A DNA stretch of 64,000 nt from Oasisia sp. SBJ-2009. Its lineage: Eukaryota > Annelida > Polychaeta > Sabellida > Siboglinidae. The notes beneath the pieces were generated by a model. That model was not told where the DNA came from. It saw only the letters and a list, made by a program, of their open reading frames with translations, and searched no databases. Numbering within the stretch: the first letter of the stretch is position 1; the number at the start of each line of letters is the position of its first letter. The position numbers were made by a program, and so were the translations under genes. This document shows, one piece after another, positions 34,094-45,683 of the stretch. The DNA lies in the NCBI GenBank assembly GCA_964017155.1, contig OZ024867.1:7778413-7842412 (forward strand), read 5' to 3'.

Positions 34094-34243
34094 CTACTGC
34101 GTCGTCCTGTGCACTAAATTGTGGCAAATATCACCGTCCGAATCAAACACGCCGCTATCACCATCATTATCGATCTCATTTGATAAACCACTGTGGAAGT
34201 TATCAATTTCGATGCTGGTTTCATCAAACTCTGCATCAGCCAT
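34094..34243 (-). CDS. Short acidic ORF, unrecognised
   Basis: A 49-codon frame begins MADAEFDETSIEIDNFHSGL. It is rich in Asp and Glu with a DNDGDSGVFDSDGD run. An acidic N-terminus is seen in piggyBac-type and other transposases, but no downstream transposase is found, so this could equally be chance or the first exon of something lost. Confidence 0.2.
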   Translation of the reverse strand: MADAEFDETSIEIDNFHSGLSNEIDNDGDSGVFDSDGDICHNLVHRTTQ

Positions 34244-34689
34244 TTTTTTGTTTTTAAATGGTCAAATGGATATGCAGCGGCAGCGCCGTGGTTGTGATTC
34301 GCCTATATGTCACAGGTCAAAGTTTACACGAAGACACCCCGAGCGCTTCCGAACTGCATAGTTGGTTCGGCTTAAACTTTAATTTGATGCATGTGTTAAG
34401 TGGTCATATTAAGTGGGTAAGGTTATCAGTTTGTGTTGTTTACTACTATTACTAATCATTTAGCAAAAAAGTCGAGAGATTGGGCATTTACTTTAATGTC
34501 AAGATATATATTCAGCTGTTCTTCGCCTCTATAAAACCTACTATCTCCATTCATTTCCATACAAATCATTTGCTCTTCGTGTTTTAAACTAATTGTTGAA
34601 AAAGGCGAAGCTATCCGATGTAGAATATAATATCCTAGTTCGTTGGTGGAGATGGGCTAGTCGACAACCGTATTGAGTACTATTTCGTG

Positions 34690-35090
34690 TTTCGTTTAAA
34701 TACCATGGTATCGAAACGAGTAACACTTACTTGAACTTGGATATAGACCCGGACATGGACATTTGTTGCATAGACTGAACAGGCATCCTGGCGTCCAGGT
34801 ATTCGTACCCCTGCCAACAGAACATCTTCCTTGTGAAACCGTTTCGTTTCCCTTTTCATAATCCACGCCATTCGTTGCATCACATTTGCTGTTATATTCA
34901 CTCTCTCAGTTATTATCAGTTGGAGTCCACAGCAGTTTTTAAACTCTTCATGGTGAATTCCACTAGAACCGTCAGCGGCTCTATTAAATGTGGTATCTAA
35001 ACTAACAGCCGAATGTGTCAATGGTTTGGACGTAATTTGTGTGATGGCTATTGTCACTGTATGGTCTATATTTGTTGTCATACTAACCAA
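34690..35090 (-). CDS. Conserved unknown ORF, copy 1
   Basis: A 136-codon frame with a related, broken copy at 37,300-37,600 on the same strand. Both share the translated blocks FNR.ADGS.GIHH.E…, NCCG.Q, LTER or ITERVN, and KRETKRFHKEDV or its remnant. Similarity concentrated over the open frame suggests a duplicated coding exon rather than a random repeat. The central NCCGLQLIITERVN…VMQRMAWIMKR is not a domain I recognise. Confidence 0.3.
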
Positions 35091-35417
35091 AATGTTGTTT
35101 TACATCATTTGCATCCTACATAAACACATTTATTTTAATTTCATATTTAATGGTGTTCATTTTGTTTAATTGATACCATCATATTTCACCTTTGTATTAC
35201 CAAGAGAAATAGTAATTTGAATATCAAACGCGCAAACACAGTTGTTTCAATGGAAAGCAAATTAAAACAAGTTGATGAACAAAATCAAATTCAAATTTTA
35301 TTTTATTATAATATTGACGACGTCTGGCAGCGATGTATGTTCACTGGCGCAAGAGATGAGTGAACAATAACAACTCAAAATACACAGGGGAGGTTATGTA
35401 CGTAGCTACACCTCTTA

Positions 35418-35690
35418 ACAAGTTTGCATCCAGTGGCGCTCAGCTCGACATCGACGCTGTTTCTCGTGCGGAATCTCATCAGTGTACCACGGACTGTCCA
35501 CTAGCGATTATGTGTTAATGTTCTACTGAAGGACGTGTTTGTTTGTCAACAAGACCACATAAACTATTGTTTTATGTGGACACCACGGTTTCTTGCAGTA
35601 TTAATCTCATCATGCAAAGAGGCTATGCTACCATTAAACATTTTAAGACACGTGACGTCATCGCCGACCAAATCCATCTCTATATGCATT
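35418..35690 (+). repeat. Dispersed repeat D, copy B
   Basis: Second copy of 31,312-31,590, sharing the same blocks in the same order. Nothing else was recognised up to 36,180. Confidence 0.7.
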
Positions 35691-36191
35691 CGTGCAGGCT
35701 TTGCATTTACACAAAATGTGATGGCCATATTATCACCAGATACATGATCATGCGCGCCACATTGACATGATTAAAATACGGTGGTGGGTAGGTAGAAAAA
35801 TTAAGGAGCAAAATGAAGGATTCTTCAAAATTCATACATATTGTCAGTATGTTTGAACCTTATTTTATGTGTCATAAACACATCTCAAGTGGCAGTTCTA
35901 TATGTCAGTTAACATCCACATGTTCACTCCAAAAAATGTGTGTGTGACTGGCAAGGATTTTATCGTACATAAAAGCCTGCTCAATTGCATGTAAAAATGT
36001 GCAAGAAAAGTGATGCAATTTCTCAGGAATGTCTTTCTTTATCAACAACCTTTGACACTATTTTCATTCATCACTTATACAAATTTTACGATATAGTTGT
36101 CATAATCAAAACAGTTTTCTATGATTTTTTTTCCAAGTAACATTTTACTTTATTTAGTTGTATGACTTCATTCACCAATTGAAATCACTTA

Positions 36192-36333
36192 CCGAGCTTC
36201 GGCGGCAGATACGGGCAATTGGTGGAGAGATTCCTCTCTCTGTCTGTCGCCTCCCATTTGCGCACGACCTCGTCAATGTCAAGGTCAAGGTCATGGCGAA
36301 CACTCGTTGTTGAGTCAGCTGACGTGGTGGTCC
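36192..36333 (-). CDS. Possible exon ending at a GTAAGT donor
   Basis: Minus-strand frame SVRHDLDLDIDEVVRKWEAT…STNCPYLPPKLG runs into a consensus donor (CTCG/GTAAGTG). A weak acceptor (TCGTTCTCACCAG) lies at the upstream edge. Acidic and helical in character, without a known domain. It abuts repeat F, so it may be repeat-derived. Confidence 0.25.
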
Positions 36334-36369
36334 CTGGTGAGAACGAGGCCAATGCCGTACTAGCCTCGG

Positions 36370-36800
36370 TTACCCAGGCTCCTTGAGGTGGCAGCACTTG
36401 TAAGCCACTCACACCCGCCTGTCGAAAAAGCGGGTCTGTATTTTCGACCCGTCAGGGCGGCCTTACCCCAGATTAGGGTAGAGACGCTGATTGGCTCTCA
36501 AGCCAACTATGAAATAAAATAAAAATAACGATATACTTTTTACAAGATAATGATATCATATAAAAAAGTATTCAACATTGAACTTATATTAACACAAAAG
36601 TAAGTACAAATTCAAATTTACAGTTGTTTATAAAATAAGAATTACGGCAGGATTAACCAGTATCCGTTTGGTGGCAGCATTGTCTAGCCACACCCGGATA
36701 GCATACAAATTAAATAAGGATACCTTTTTTTTCAAATAATGCTGTATTATGAAAAAAAATATTCAAAATTAAACTTATGTTAAAACAAAATAAATAGAAA
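36370..36800 (+). repeat. Dispersed repeat F, copy 1
   Basis: Shared with 47,790-48,130 and 54,000-54,440 in the same orientation: GAGGTGGCAGCACTT, CAGGGCGGCCTTACCCC, TAGAGACGCTGATTGGCTCT, GAATTACGGCAGGAT and long AT-rich interiors. Ends are not defined and there is no coding frame. Confidence 0.75.
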
Positions 36801-36896
36801 TACAAATTCGCAGTTGTTTATAAAAAAAATCTCTAGCGGCAACCGCAGACCACAGCCAGGGCTGCTGCTGCTACCTACGCCGCATGCTGACGTGCC

Positions 36897-36978
36897 ATGT
36901 CCAGGTGTCCGCTATGTCCAGGTGTCCGCTATGTCCAGGTGTCCGCTATGTCCAGGTGTCCGCTATGTCCAGGTGTCC
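36897..36978. repeat. 17 bp tandem repeat, ~5 units
   Basis: The unit ATGTCCAGGTGTCCGCT is repeated almost perfectly. 17 is not a multiple of three, so the frame cycles and coding is unlikely. Confidence 0.95.
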
Positions 36979-37299
36979 TGTATTGGTTGGTTAATGTAAC
37001 AACAGTTTCAAGTAGCAGTCCTCATTACTGGATTAGACGACTGTAATATGTGTCCAAATCCAGAGCTGACAGTAAACTGTAAATCATGTTGCAACTGTCG
37101 ATAAGAAACCGTTCCACAATCAATTCTTTCGTACGATATCTACATTGTACCTTCAGGAAGCTGCCTTTGTGTACGTAACGTAACATCTAATTGGTTCACC
37201 CCCTGGTCAGGTGGCTTCTGTAACAAATGCCGTCCACAAGGTTCAGATTCAATGTCAAAGATAGATATTCACATCACCTCTAATAATGATATAACGCGG

Positions 37300-37600
37300 G
37301 ACAAGCATCGCGCCGTCCAAATATAGGTACCCCTGCTAGCAGAACAAAATCCTTGTGAAACCGTTTCGTTTCCCTTTTCATAATCCAGCCTTTCGTTGCA
37401 TCACAGCTGCTGCTACGTTCACTCTGTCAGTTATGGTTGTTGGTGGCCACAGCAGTTGTCACTCTCTTAATGGTGAATTCCAATAGAACCGTCAGCGGTT
37501 CTATTAAATGTGGACTATAAACTAACTGCTGAAGGTGTCAATGGTTTGGACGCTGTATTCATTGTCGGTTGTTTGTTGTTTTCGTATTGTCCGCTGTTGT
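37300..37600 (-). pseudogene. Conserved unknown ORF, broken copy 2
   Basis: Aligns with 34,690-35,090 (AACCGTTTCGTTTCCCTTTT, CATAATCCA, CGTTGCATCACA, CAGTTAT, CCACAGCAGTT, GAACCGTCAGCGG) but is interrupted by several stops in the equivalent frame. Confidence 0.5.
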
Positions 37601-37648
37601 ATAGATCATTTGCATCCTACATAAATATATTTGTTTTTTGTTCATATT

Positions 37649-37768
37649 GAATGACGTCACTCACCTAGTATTGATTGAGGGCACTCACCTAGTATTGAAT
37701 AATGTCACTCACCTATTATTGAATCACGTCACTTACCCAGTATTGAATGATGTTACTCACCTAGTACT
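37649..37768 (-). repeat. 24 bp tandem repeat with a splice-donor motif in each unit
   Basis: Five units of GAATGACGTCACTCACCTAGTATT and variants. On the minus strand each unit reads AGGTGAGT (four units, one as TAGGTGAGT) or GGGTAAGT, close to the consensus 5' splice site. It lies just upstream, in plus coordinates, of anonymous DNA. Confidence 0.85.
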
Positions 37769-38732
37769 AAATGACGATAGTTCATCACTAACATAACATT
37801 TCGATTCAATGTCACAGATGATCTCCGGATATACCAGTAAAACAACGTGTTCCTAAATTTCGTCCGTGACTTATGAAATGATTGCAGGTTTTAAATATGT
37901 TGTCAATAATCAAATGGCGCTTGATTTTGAATTGAAAGACGTATTTGTATTGAGTCCATTAACGATGAGTTGAACTTGACGACCGTCAACAATTTCAAGA
38001 GATACTTACTTAATTCATCAGACTGTTCCTTTCAGGGCATCCCGCGACGAGCTGTCGTTATCTAGAACGATCCTTCTTTGGTTCATTCCTGTTGATTTCC
38101 CTTTCTGCCAAAGTTTACTAAACGTCGTGCGTCAGGGGTGGTTTGGCCTTGCTCTGTGTTCGTTGCCAGCTTCATGGAATATCGCCATCGCTAATGTACT
38201 GTCCGGTTAGTCGCTGTCATCGACACTTGACGATGTCACGTAGAGTAACTACACCTGCCCACTTCATTACTTCTTCACTGGCGGTGTCAAAGAATGCGGG
38301 GAAAGAACTCGTTTGGGAACCGCTAAAGGAGACCTTTGAGCATTCGTGTCTGCAGCTCCTGCCAAATAAATAAATAAATAATAAATACAATAAACTTATA
38401 CAGCGCCAAATCTAGCTTAAAAACTATTAAGGGCGCTTTTAATATACGCCTTCAACACTTTGCAAAATGTGCATGTGGTTCTGGTGCGTTGTTGATGGTA
38501 CACCCGTTTAGGATGCAAATACTTCGTTTACGATTCAAATCAGTTACTAATTAGTTATAGAAATTAAAACAAAAAAGTATACATATAACCTGTTGCATAT
38601 TTATGTGCAGGAGTCTCAGTCCAATCTTGCTGGAAACGATATTCAATTAAAATAATTTAAATAAGCATTTACCATAATGATAGCAAACTGATTCATATCC
38701 AGTTTTATTACAGGTTTTTTTGACAAAGCAAT
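37769..38732. other. Anonymous DNA with a LINE-like 3' tail
   Basis: 38,366-38,435 reads on the minus strand as AAAAGCGCCC…GGCGCTGTATAAGTTTATTG followed by an AT-rich tail, like the 3' end of the family C LINE. The plus frame at 38,143-38,373 is unrecognised. Confidence 0.4.
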
Positions 38733-38819
38733 TTATTTGAAGTTGTTTTCGTCTACACCATGGTGTTTACACCCCTCTAACAGTTCCGTGTCTTCTACTC
38801 TGTAGAACAAAGACCCCAA

Positions 38820-38870
<51 letters not shown>

Positions 38871-39741
38871 AAAAAGTAACAGTAAAAAAATCATCAAATT
38901 ATATATTAAAGACACACGCACATAGTACAGTGCATACATAGTACACGTGTTGTATTGTTGGTAAGAAAAAAAAAATTTAGTAAATACATATTTAAATAGT
39001 TTGTTCCAGAAGTACAACAGTTGAAGTACCCTTATGAGGAACCGTCGTCTTTGTCTGTGGAATCCAATGGAACTCTCACACATTTTAAATTTCTTGTCGT
39101 TTCCTCCCAACTTCATGCTTAGTGTTTCTTGTCAGTGATGCATTTTACGACGTCTGTAATAGTTGTTGAAACACTTCGTTATGTCATTATAATATAACAA
39201 AGTTGAAGGTTGTAGTAATCACTCTTAAGTCGGGACAAGTCAATGGTTTAGTATCGACAGCAATACTGTTAATCATCGAGCTTGTTTGTTTGGTTTCTGG
39301 AAAGAGTGCATCGTTTAACACATTGATCGACTGTGTACTAGTAATCGAGATCAGAATATACTCAGTGAGTTTATTGGTTAGCTAGTTATTTTTTTCCGGA
39401 AGAACAGCAATTGAGTTATTCTTACTGAGTACCGACTTTCTTTGTATTCACTGGAATGTTCACACAGTTTTAGCATATTGTCGCTTCCTCCAAATTTGAT
39501 AGTTATTTTTTGCTTAACTGTGTCCATCTTACGACGTCCATTATTGTTGTTGGAATGTTTCGGTATGCAATTAAAATTATTAAAAACAAACATTAAATGG
39601 CATAATAATTGTTCTTAATCAGCAAATGTCGTTGGTTTAGTACTGACTACTTGTATTGTCGATCTTCGAAACTCATTGATTTCTGTAATGAGTTGATTGT
39701 CTAACACGCTGATCACACAGCTCGTTTTCGTACTGTGCTTC
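38733..39741 (-). repeat. Degenerate units of the 1.3 kb array G
   Basis: Two remnants related to the array at 41.9-46.6 kb. Minus-strand translations LGGNDKKFKMCESS (~39,100) and KFGGSDNMLKLCEHSSEYKE (~39,500) match KFEGSDNMRKMCENSSGH at ~45,990. An (AC)n tract lies at 38,822-38,869. Confidence 0.6.
38822..38869. repeat. (AC)n microsatellite
   Basis: About 24 AC units. Cys-Val frames on the minus strand are artefacts. Confidence 0.95.
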
Positions 39742-39887
39742 TTAAGGTGCGTTTATACGACGCAACAAGTTGCGCAACTTGTTGAACGCAACTTGTTGCG
39801 CAACAAGTTGACGTCGTTTTGTTGAGTGCAACTAATCGACGTAAATTTTACCGGATGCGGCGATGAACCGGATGTAGTGGTGTAGAA

Positions 39888-40091
39888 ATGGATTCCGACG
39901 ATGATTTAGCAGTTGTGAGTGCAATTATTGCCTTACAAAGCAGTACGAAATGTCGTCGACGACGTAGATGTTGGGCGACGCCTTGGTTGCTTCGACGCTC
40001 ACAATACGAAACGTTACTGAGCGAGTTGGGGCAGGAGGATGGCCGCGGACTACGTAACCTTTTGCGCATGGAGGCGACTGATGAATACTAG
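39888..40091 (+). pseudogene. Harbinger transposase, N-terminal remnant
   Basis: A 67-codon frame, MDSDDDLAVVSAIIAL… then RRRRRCWATPWLLRRSQYET, LRNLLRMEATDEY and a stop. An acidic start, an Arg-rich WxxPWLLRR block and a RNLLRM segment are typical N-terminal features of HARBI1-like nucleases. The DDE catalytic domain is absent; the following ~400 bp are AT-rich with no match. Confidence 0.65.
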
Positions 40092-40510
40092 GAAAATGAG
40101 GACATAAATATCTTGTATTATACCTTTCTTATCTTAATTGCCCGATTAAATATTGAGTTTACCATACTATCACAGACATAGCGATTTATGTAGTGCATAT
40201 AATATACACGCCCACAAAGTATGTGTCTTTTACGGGATTTGCATTCTACATAGCTGTGCGTTGTGGTTTCGATAAGCACTTATATCTGACAAGTTGTCTA
40301 AATGCACATAATCATAACACATGTATACGTTTGCCCCAAACAGGTTGTACTGCGCGAAAAATGGCACTTTATTATTAGTCAAAATCGCCAAACACAACTT
40401 CGCAAGTACTAGCCGGCGATGCCATGGCAAAACACTTCAAACAGGTATTCTGTATAATTACAATGTGTAAATAAATGCACTGTATCAAAATCAGCTCTTA
40501 TTTTGATTTA

Positions 40511-41682
40511 TTATTTATCTAATAATGAACACCAATTTTGTAAATGAATGAAGTTCACTAAACAGTAGGCCCTCTTTGTATTTGAAAAACTCTCTTCAAC
40601 CACAGCCACGCTAACCACGTTTGTTGTCGATGGCCGAATAGTGACGTGGGGCCGGAGGTACGCGTCCAGCTAAAAAAAAATCCAGTTACTGGATAGCAAC
40701 TGGTCGGTCCCGGCACCGCTTTTAATACCCCCGAGCACCTTCCTCAACTCGCGGGTGTATTGTGTCCGGAGCCCACGATTTTTTGTGTTGACCTCGTCGA
40801 CTGAAAACAAAATTCAATTATGTTTATGTATTACAACTCTATATTCAGTTGTATAAATTAATCCACAAAGTAATACAATAGCCCATTACTGATGTTGTTA
40901 ACTGGAAAGGATGGAACCATGATAATGTTTTATTATTTATGGGGGCCTGAGTCACGAAATGCAACTTGCCTTAACAGTCAGTGGTTGTGCAATGATTGAA
41001 AAATGACACAAAACAATATTGCCACGGAATTCCGCTATGCACGAACTTAGGACACGATGATACTACTAATTATAGGGGCATAGTTATGCTCCACCCCACA
41101 TGTGAATGTTATATGCGCACGAAATGCAAAGAGCCACCCAACATGTGAAAGTCTGTTCAGCGCTGTGAGCAACGAACGTTGGAACAGCGCTATAGAGATG
41201 TGACGATTATGATTATTATGATTATTATTATTAGGCAGGCCGAATAAAAAGGAGTCGATTTGGACCAATGTCAATGACAACTGTCAATCGACAGTCATCA
41301 ATGACCTAGCGTTGCCTACGGTTATGCTGTAGAGTACAGACTGTCTATAGATAGAGTCGCATTGTCAAAATAAACATAATGTTAAACTACACTTTCATTC
41401 ATATAGATCCACGTAAACACAGTGAACAGACGGAACAGAGCTCCGTACACACTTTATACAAACTACGATCTATAGAAGCATGGGCGATAAATAGGGCAAC
41501 TCTCCACTTCGAATTTTAAAACACTCACCTGTCATTGAAACTTCCCCCTCCTGGGGCAGAGATGCGGCAATACCCTGCATTGCCGCCTGACGTATCTCCC
41601 GATGGTGATATTCTTTTGATGTGACTTCCCATGAACAGGAAAATGAATGAAATAAATCTATAAAAATGGCAGTCTTCTCATC
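40511..41682 (-). pseudogene. MADF (Myb/SANT-like) DNA-binding protein of the Harbinger element
   Basis: Exon A is 41,682-41,529 and ends at a GTGAGT donor: KTAIFIDLFHSFSCSWEVTS, KEYHHREIRQAAMQGIAASL, the first half of a MADF domain (L..L....LWD..SKEY..R..R..A). Exon B begins at 40,800 after TTGTTTTCAG, with the phase kept: TKNRGLRTQYTRELRKVLGG, IKSGAGTDQLL, then after a one-base slip in a run of eight T's, LDAYLRPHVTIRPSTTN. In Harbinger elements this protein recruits the transposase to the termini. The frameshift and an uncertain start make this copy a pseudogene. Confidence 0.75.
41154..41236 (+). mobile_element. LINE family D, 3' end, copy 2
   Basis: GTTCAGCGCTGTGAGCAACG…, GTTGGAACAGCGCTATAGA and a GATTATTATGATTATTATT tail match 49,125-49,202. 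Lies in the intron of the Harbinger MADF gene, hence a later insertion. Confidence 0.7.
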
Positions 41683-42708
41683 TGATAAATTTACGTACTA
41701 TGGTTGCCATGCAACGTGATTAGATAACGCGTTTTCATTGGTTCTTGCGCTCAACATCTTTATAGTTGCTCAACAAAATAGAACACGTTCTAATGTGTTG
41801 CATGTTGCGTTCAACAACGTTTTTACGTGCTATTTGTTGAGGCAATGTTGCGCAACAAGTTGCATGCAACAAGTTGCGCAACTTGTTGCGCCGTGTAAAC
41901 GCATCTTAAGGTTCGTTACTGAGTTGATTTTTGTTTATTTTGTTTTTAATCATAAATTAAATAACATCAAGACAACAAGCGGGACCATCGTTGTTTCTCT
42001 GGGATGTTTTTGTTATGTTAAAATATTTTTATTTGTTCTTATCCGTGATGCAATTTACGACGTCCACCACAGCACGCACGGTTGGTCATCGAAAATGTTT
42101 AATTAATTTCTGGAATGAGCTGATCGACCAACTGACTGATTGTTTAACTCACGTTACATGTCACACGTGTCATAGGTCACCTCTGTATGTTCAACGGAAC
42201 TGCACGTGATCGTCGGCATTTCCTGTCGTGTACTCATGCAACGTGTAGATTTTCGTGTCCTGACGTCACGTGTTCTTCTACTGAACACTAATTGCACATT
42301 TTTATTTTGGGACTGATATCACACCCATTTATTTATGTAAAACGACCATGCCACTGTTAACGTCAAATTACTCAAATATAGCCATTATTAATTGGTTTAA
42401 ACAACGATAGTAGGAACAGTGGCACCATTCAATATTCTAGGTTTAGTGGTTAAAAGGTTATCTGACCTTTTTGGCGCCGGCGGCCATCTTGGCGGCCATG
42501 TTGCCATCTTGGAATTTTCGAATTGGTATTACAGAGATTCTAAAGATGAGGATGTACACAACTAGTAATATGCACCATGTCGCAATCAGCAATCGCAATC
42601 GTATGGCCGACATGTGCATACAAACATTATAGTAGTGACTGTTTGCTTGTCGAACGAACCACGGTCACAAAGGCAAAGCGTCTCTCCGCGTCTGCCGGCT
42701 AGACAAGA

Positions 42709-43000
42709 CTAGTCTAGATGTATATTTGTCTTTGGTGAAACGTTGTCTATTTCGGAAAGATGGTCAAATGTGATGGTTAGTTTGTGCTTATCTGAGATGC
42801 GTTTTAAGAAGTCCGTTATTTTTGCTGGAACGTTTTTATATGTCGGTAGAATTATTAAAAAATACGATGGATGTCGTAGTAATTGCTCATATTCAGCAAA
42901 TGTCGTTGGTTTAGTACCGACTGCATGCATTGTTGATCTTCGAGACTCATTGATTTATGTAATGAGTTGATCGTCTAACAGGCTTATCGCAGCAACGGCA
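42709..43000 (-). pseudogene. Conserved minus-strand ORF of array G, unit 2
   Basis: An open frame, …AVGTKPTTFAEYEQLLRHPS… followed by …DFLKRISDKHKLTITFDHLS…, is also readable in unit 4 (45,630-45,391: …FIKCISDKQNLTITFDHLSE…) and in decayed form in unit 3. Conservation of the frame, and its extension upstream into AAISLLDDQLIT.INESRRST, suggests an ancestral exon upstream of the TIR-like segment. The domain is not recognised. Confidence 0.4.
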
Positions 43001-45683
43001 GCTTTATATGTAATCGGGGTCAGAGGTCACTATGTACGTCCAATGCAGCTGTGCTATTCGACATCACTTCCTATCGTTTTGACATGAACAATGTAGAATC
43101 TGGAGTTTCGACGTCTCGGATTCGTCTTGTTCTTCTTACAATCATTAATGAGTTGATGTTTTATTTTTTATTTGTTTAATAGTAGACGAATTGGCATGAA
43201 TACCGATATTGTATCTTCGGGATGTTCTTGATGTGTTGAAATTATTTAGTTTGTTCTTGTGAGTGATGCAATTTACGAGGCCCATAACTGTTGGTGAAAC
43301 GTTTCGTCATGCCGTTAAAATTATAACAAGTTGATGGCTGCTCTTCTTAAGTCAGCAAATGTTAATAATTTGTTATCGATTGTATGTAGGGTTTATTTAT
43401 GGAGAATGCGTCATTTATTTCTGGAATGAGCTGATCGACCAACTGACTGATCGTTTAACTTCCGTTACGTGTTATACGTGTCATAGGTCACCTCTGTATG
43501 TTCAACGGAACTACACGTGATCTTCGGCATTTCCGGTCGTGTCGTCATGCAACGTGTAGGTTTCCGTGTGCTGACGTCCCGTGTTCTTCTACTGAACACT
43601 AATTGCACATTTTAATTTTGGGACTGCTATCACACCCATTTATTTTCATTACATTAGAAACATAATATGTAACACGACCTTGCCACTGTTTACATCAAAA
43701 TTACTCAAATATGCCCATCATTAATTTGTTTAAACAACGATAATTAAAACAGTGGCATCATTAAATATTCTAGGTTTAGTGGTTAATAGGTGATCTGACT
43801 TTTTTGGCGCCGGCGGCCATCTTGACAATTTTGAATTGGTGTTACAGAGATTCTAAAGATGAGCATGTACACAAATTGTAATATGCACCATGTCGCAATC
43901 AGTACATGGAGTCGGGGCGTATGACCGACATGTGCATAAAAACATCATAGTAGAAGTAACTGTTTGGTTGTCGAACGAACCACGGTCACATAAGCAAAGC
44001 GTCTCTCCGCCACTGCCGGCTAGACAAGACTAGTCTAGATGTAGATTTGTCTTTGGTGAAACGTTTTCCCTTTCGGAAAGATGGTCAAATGTGATGGTTA
44101 GTTTTTGCTTATCTGAGATGCATTTTATGAACTCCATTAGTTTTGCTGGAACGTGTTGGTATGTCGTTAGAATTATTACAAATATATTGGATGTCGAAAT
44201 AATCGCTCAAGTTCAGCAAATGGCGTTGGTTTGGTACCGACTGCATGACTTGTTGATCTTCGACACTCATTGATTTATGTAATGAGTTGATCGGCTAACA
44301 GGCTTATCGCAGCAACGACAGCTTTATATGTAATCGGGGTCAGAGGTCACTCTGTACGTTCAGTGCAGCTGCGCTGCTCGACATCACTTCCTGTCGTTTT
44401 GACATGAACAATGTAGAATCTGGAGTTTCGACGTCTCGGATTCGTGTTGTTCTTCTTACAATCATTAACGAGTTGATGTTTTATTTTTTATTTGTTTAAT
44501 AGTAGACGAATTAGCATGAATACCGACATTGTATCTTCGGGATGTTCTTGATGTGTTGAAATTATTTAGTTTGTTCTTATGAGTGATGCAATTTACGAGG
44601 CCCATAACTGTTGGTGAAACGTTTCGTCATGCCGTTAAAATTATAACAAGTTGATGGCTGCTCTTCTTAAGTCAGCAAATGTTAATAATTTGTTATCGAT
44701 TGTACGTAGGGTTTATTTATGGAGAATGCGTCATTTATTTCTGGAATGAGCTGATCGACCAACTGACTGATCGTTTAACTCACGTTACGTGTCACACGTG
44801 TCATAGGTCACCTCTGTATGTTCAACGGAACTACACGTGATCGTCGGCATTTCGTGTCGTGTAGTCACGCAACGTGTAGGTTTCCGTGTGCTGACGTCAC
44901 GTGTTCTACTACGAAAAACTAATTGCACATTTAAATTTTCTACTGAACACTAATTGCAGATTTTAATTTTGGGACTGATATCACACCCTTTTATTTTCAT
45001 TACATCAAAAACATAATATGTAACAAGGCCTTGTCACTGTTTACGTCAAAATACTCAAATATACCCATTATTAATTTCTTTAAACAACGATAGTTGAAAC
45101 AGTGGTATCATTCAATATTCTAGGTTTAGTGGTTAAAAGGTTATCTGAATTTTTGGGCGCCAGCGGCCATCTTGGCGGCCATGTTGCCATCTTGGAATTT
45201 TCGAATTGGTATTACCGAGATTTTAAAGATGAGGATGTACACAAATAGTAATATACACCATTCGCAATCAGCAATCGCAGTCGTATGGCCGACATGTGCA
45301 TACAAACATTATAGTAGTAACTGTTTGCTTGTCGAACGAACCACGGTCACAAAGGCAAAGCGTCTCTCCGCGTCTGCCGGCTAGACAAGACTAGAATATA
45401 CGTAGATTTGTGTTTGGCGAAACGTTTTCCATTTCGGAAAGATGGTCAAATGTGATTGTTAGATTTTGCTTATCTGAGATGCATTTTATGAACTCCATTA
45501 GTTTTGCTGGAATGTTTTGGAAGTCGTTAACATTATTAAAAATACATTGGCTGTCATAATAATCGCTCATATTCAGCAAATGGCGTTGGTTTAGTACCGA
45601 CTGCATGTATGGTTGATCTTCGATCCTCATTGATTTCTGTAATGGGTTGGTCGTCTAACAGGCTTATCATAGCAACGACAGCT

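Larger units (their letters stand above)
39745..41905. mobile_element. PIF/Harbinger element, transposase deleted, MADF gene kept
   Basis: Flanked by TTA duplications (39,742-39,744 and 41,906-41,908). The TIRs read GGTGCGTTTATACG and, reverse-complemented, GATGCGTTTACACG, followed by repeated CGCAACAAGTTGCGCAACTT palindromes. A neighbouring array unit near 43,125 keeps the empty site (CTTCTTACAATCATTAATGA). The plus strand retains a HARBI1-type N-terminal fragment and the minus strand a two-exon MADF gene, the divergent pair typical of autonomous Harbingers. A LINE family D 3' end sits in the MADF intron. Confidence 0.88.

Noticed and set aside
37649..37768. Cyclic-AMP response elements (TGACGTCA-like) in the 24 bp repeat
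   Set aside because: Only the first unit approaches the consensus; the others diverge, so the splice-donor motif is the constant part.
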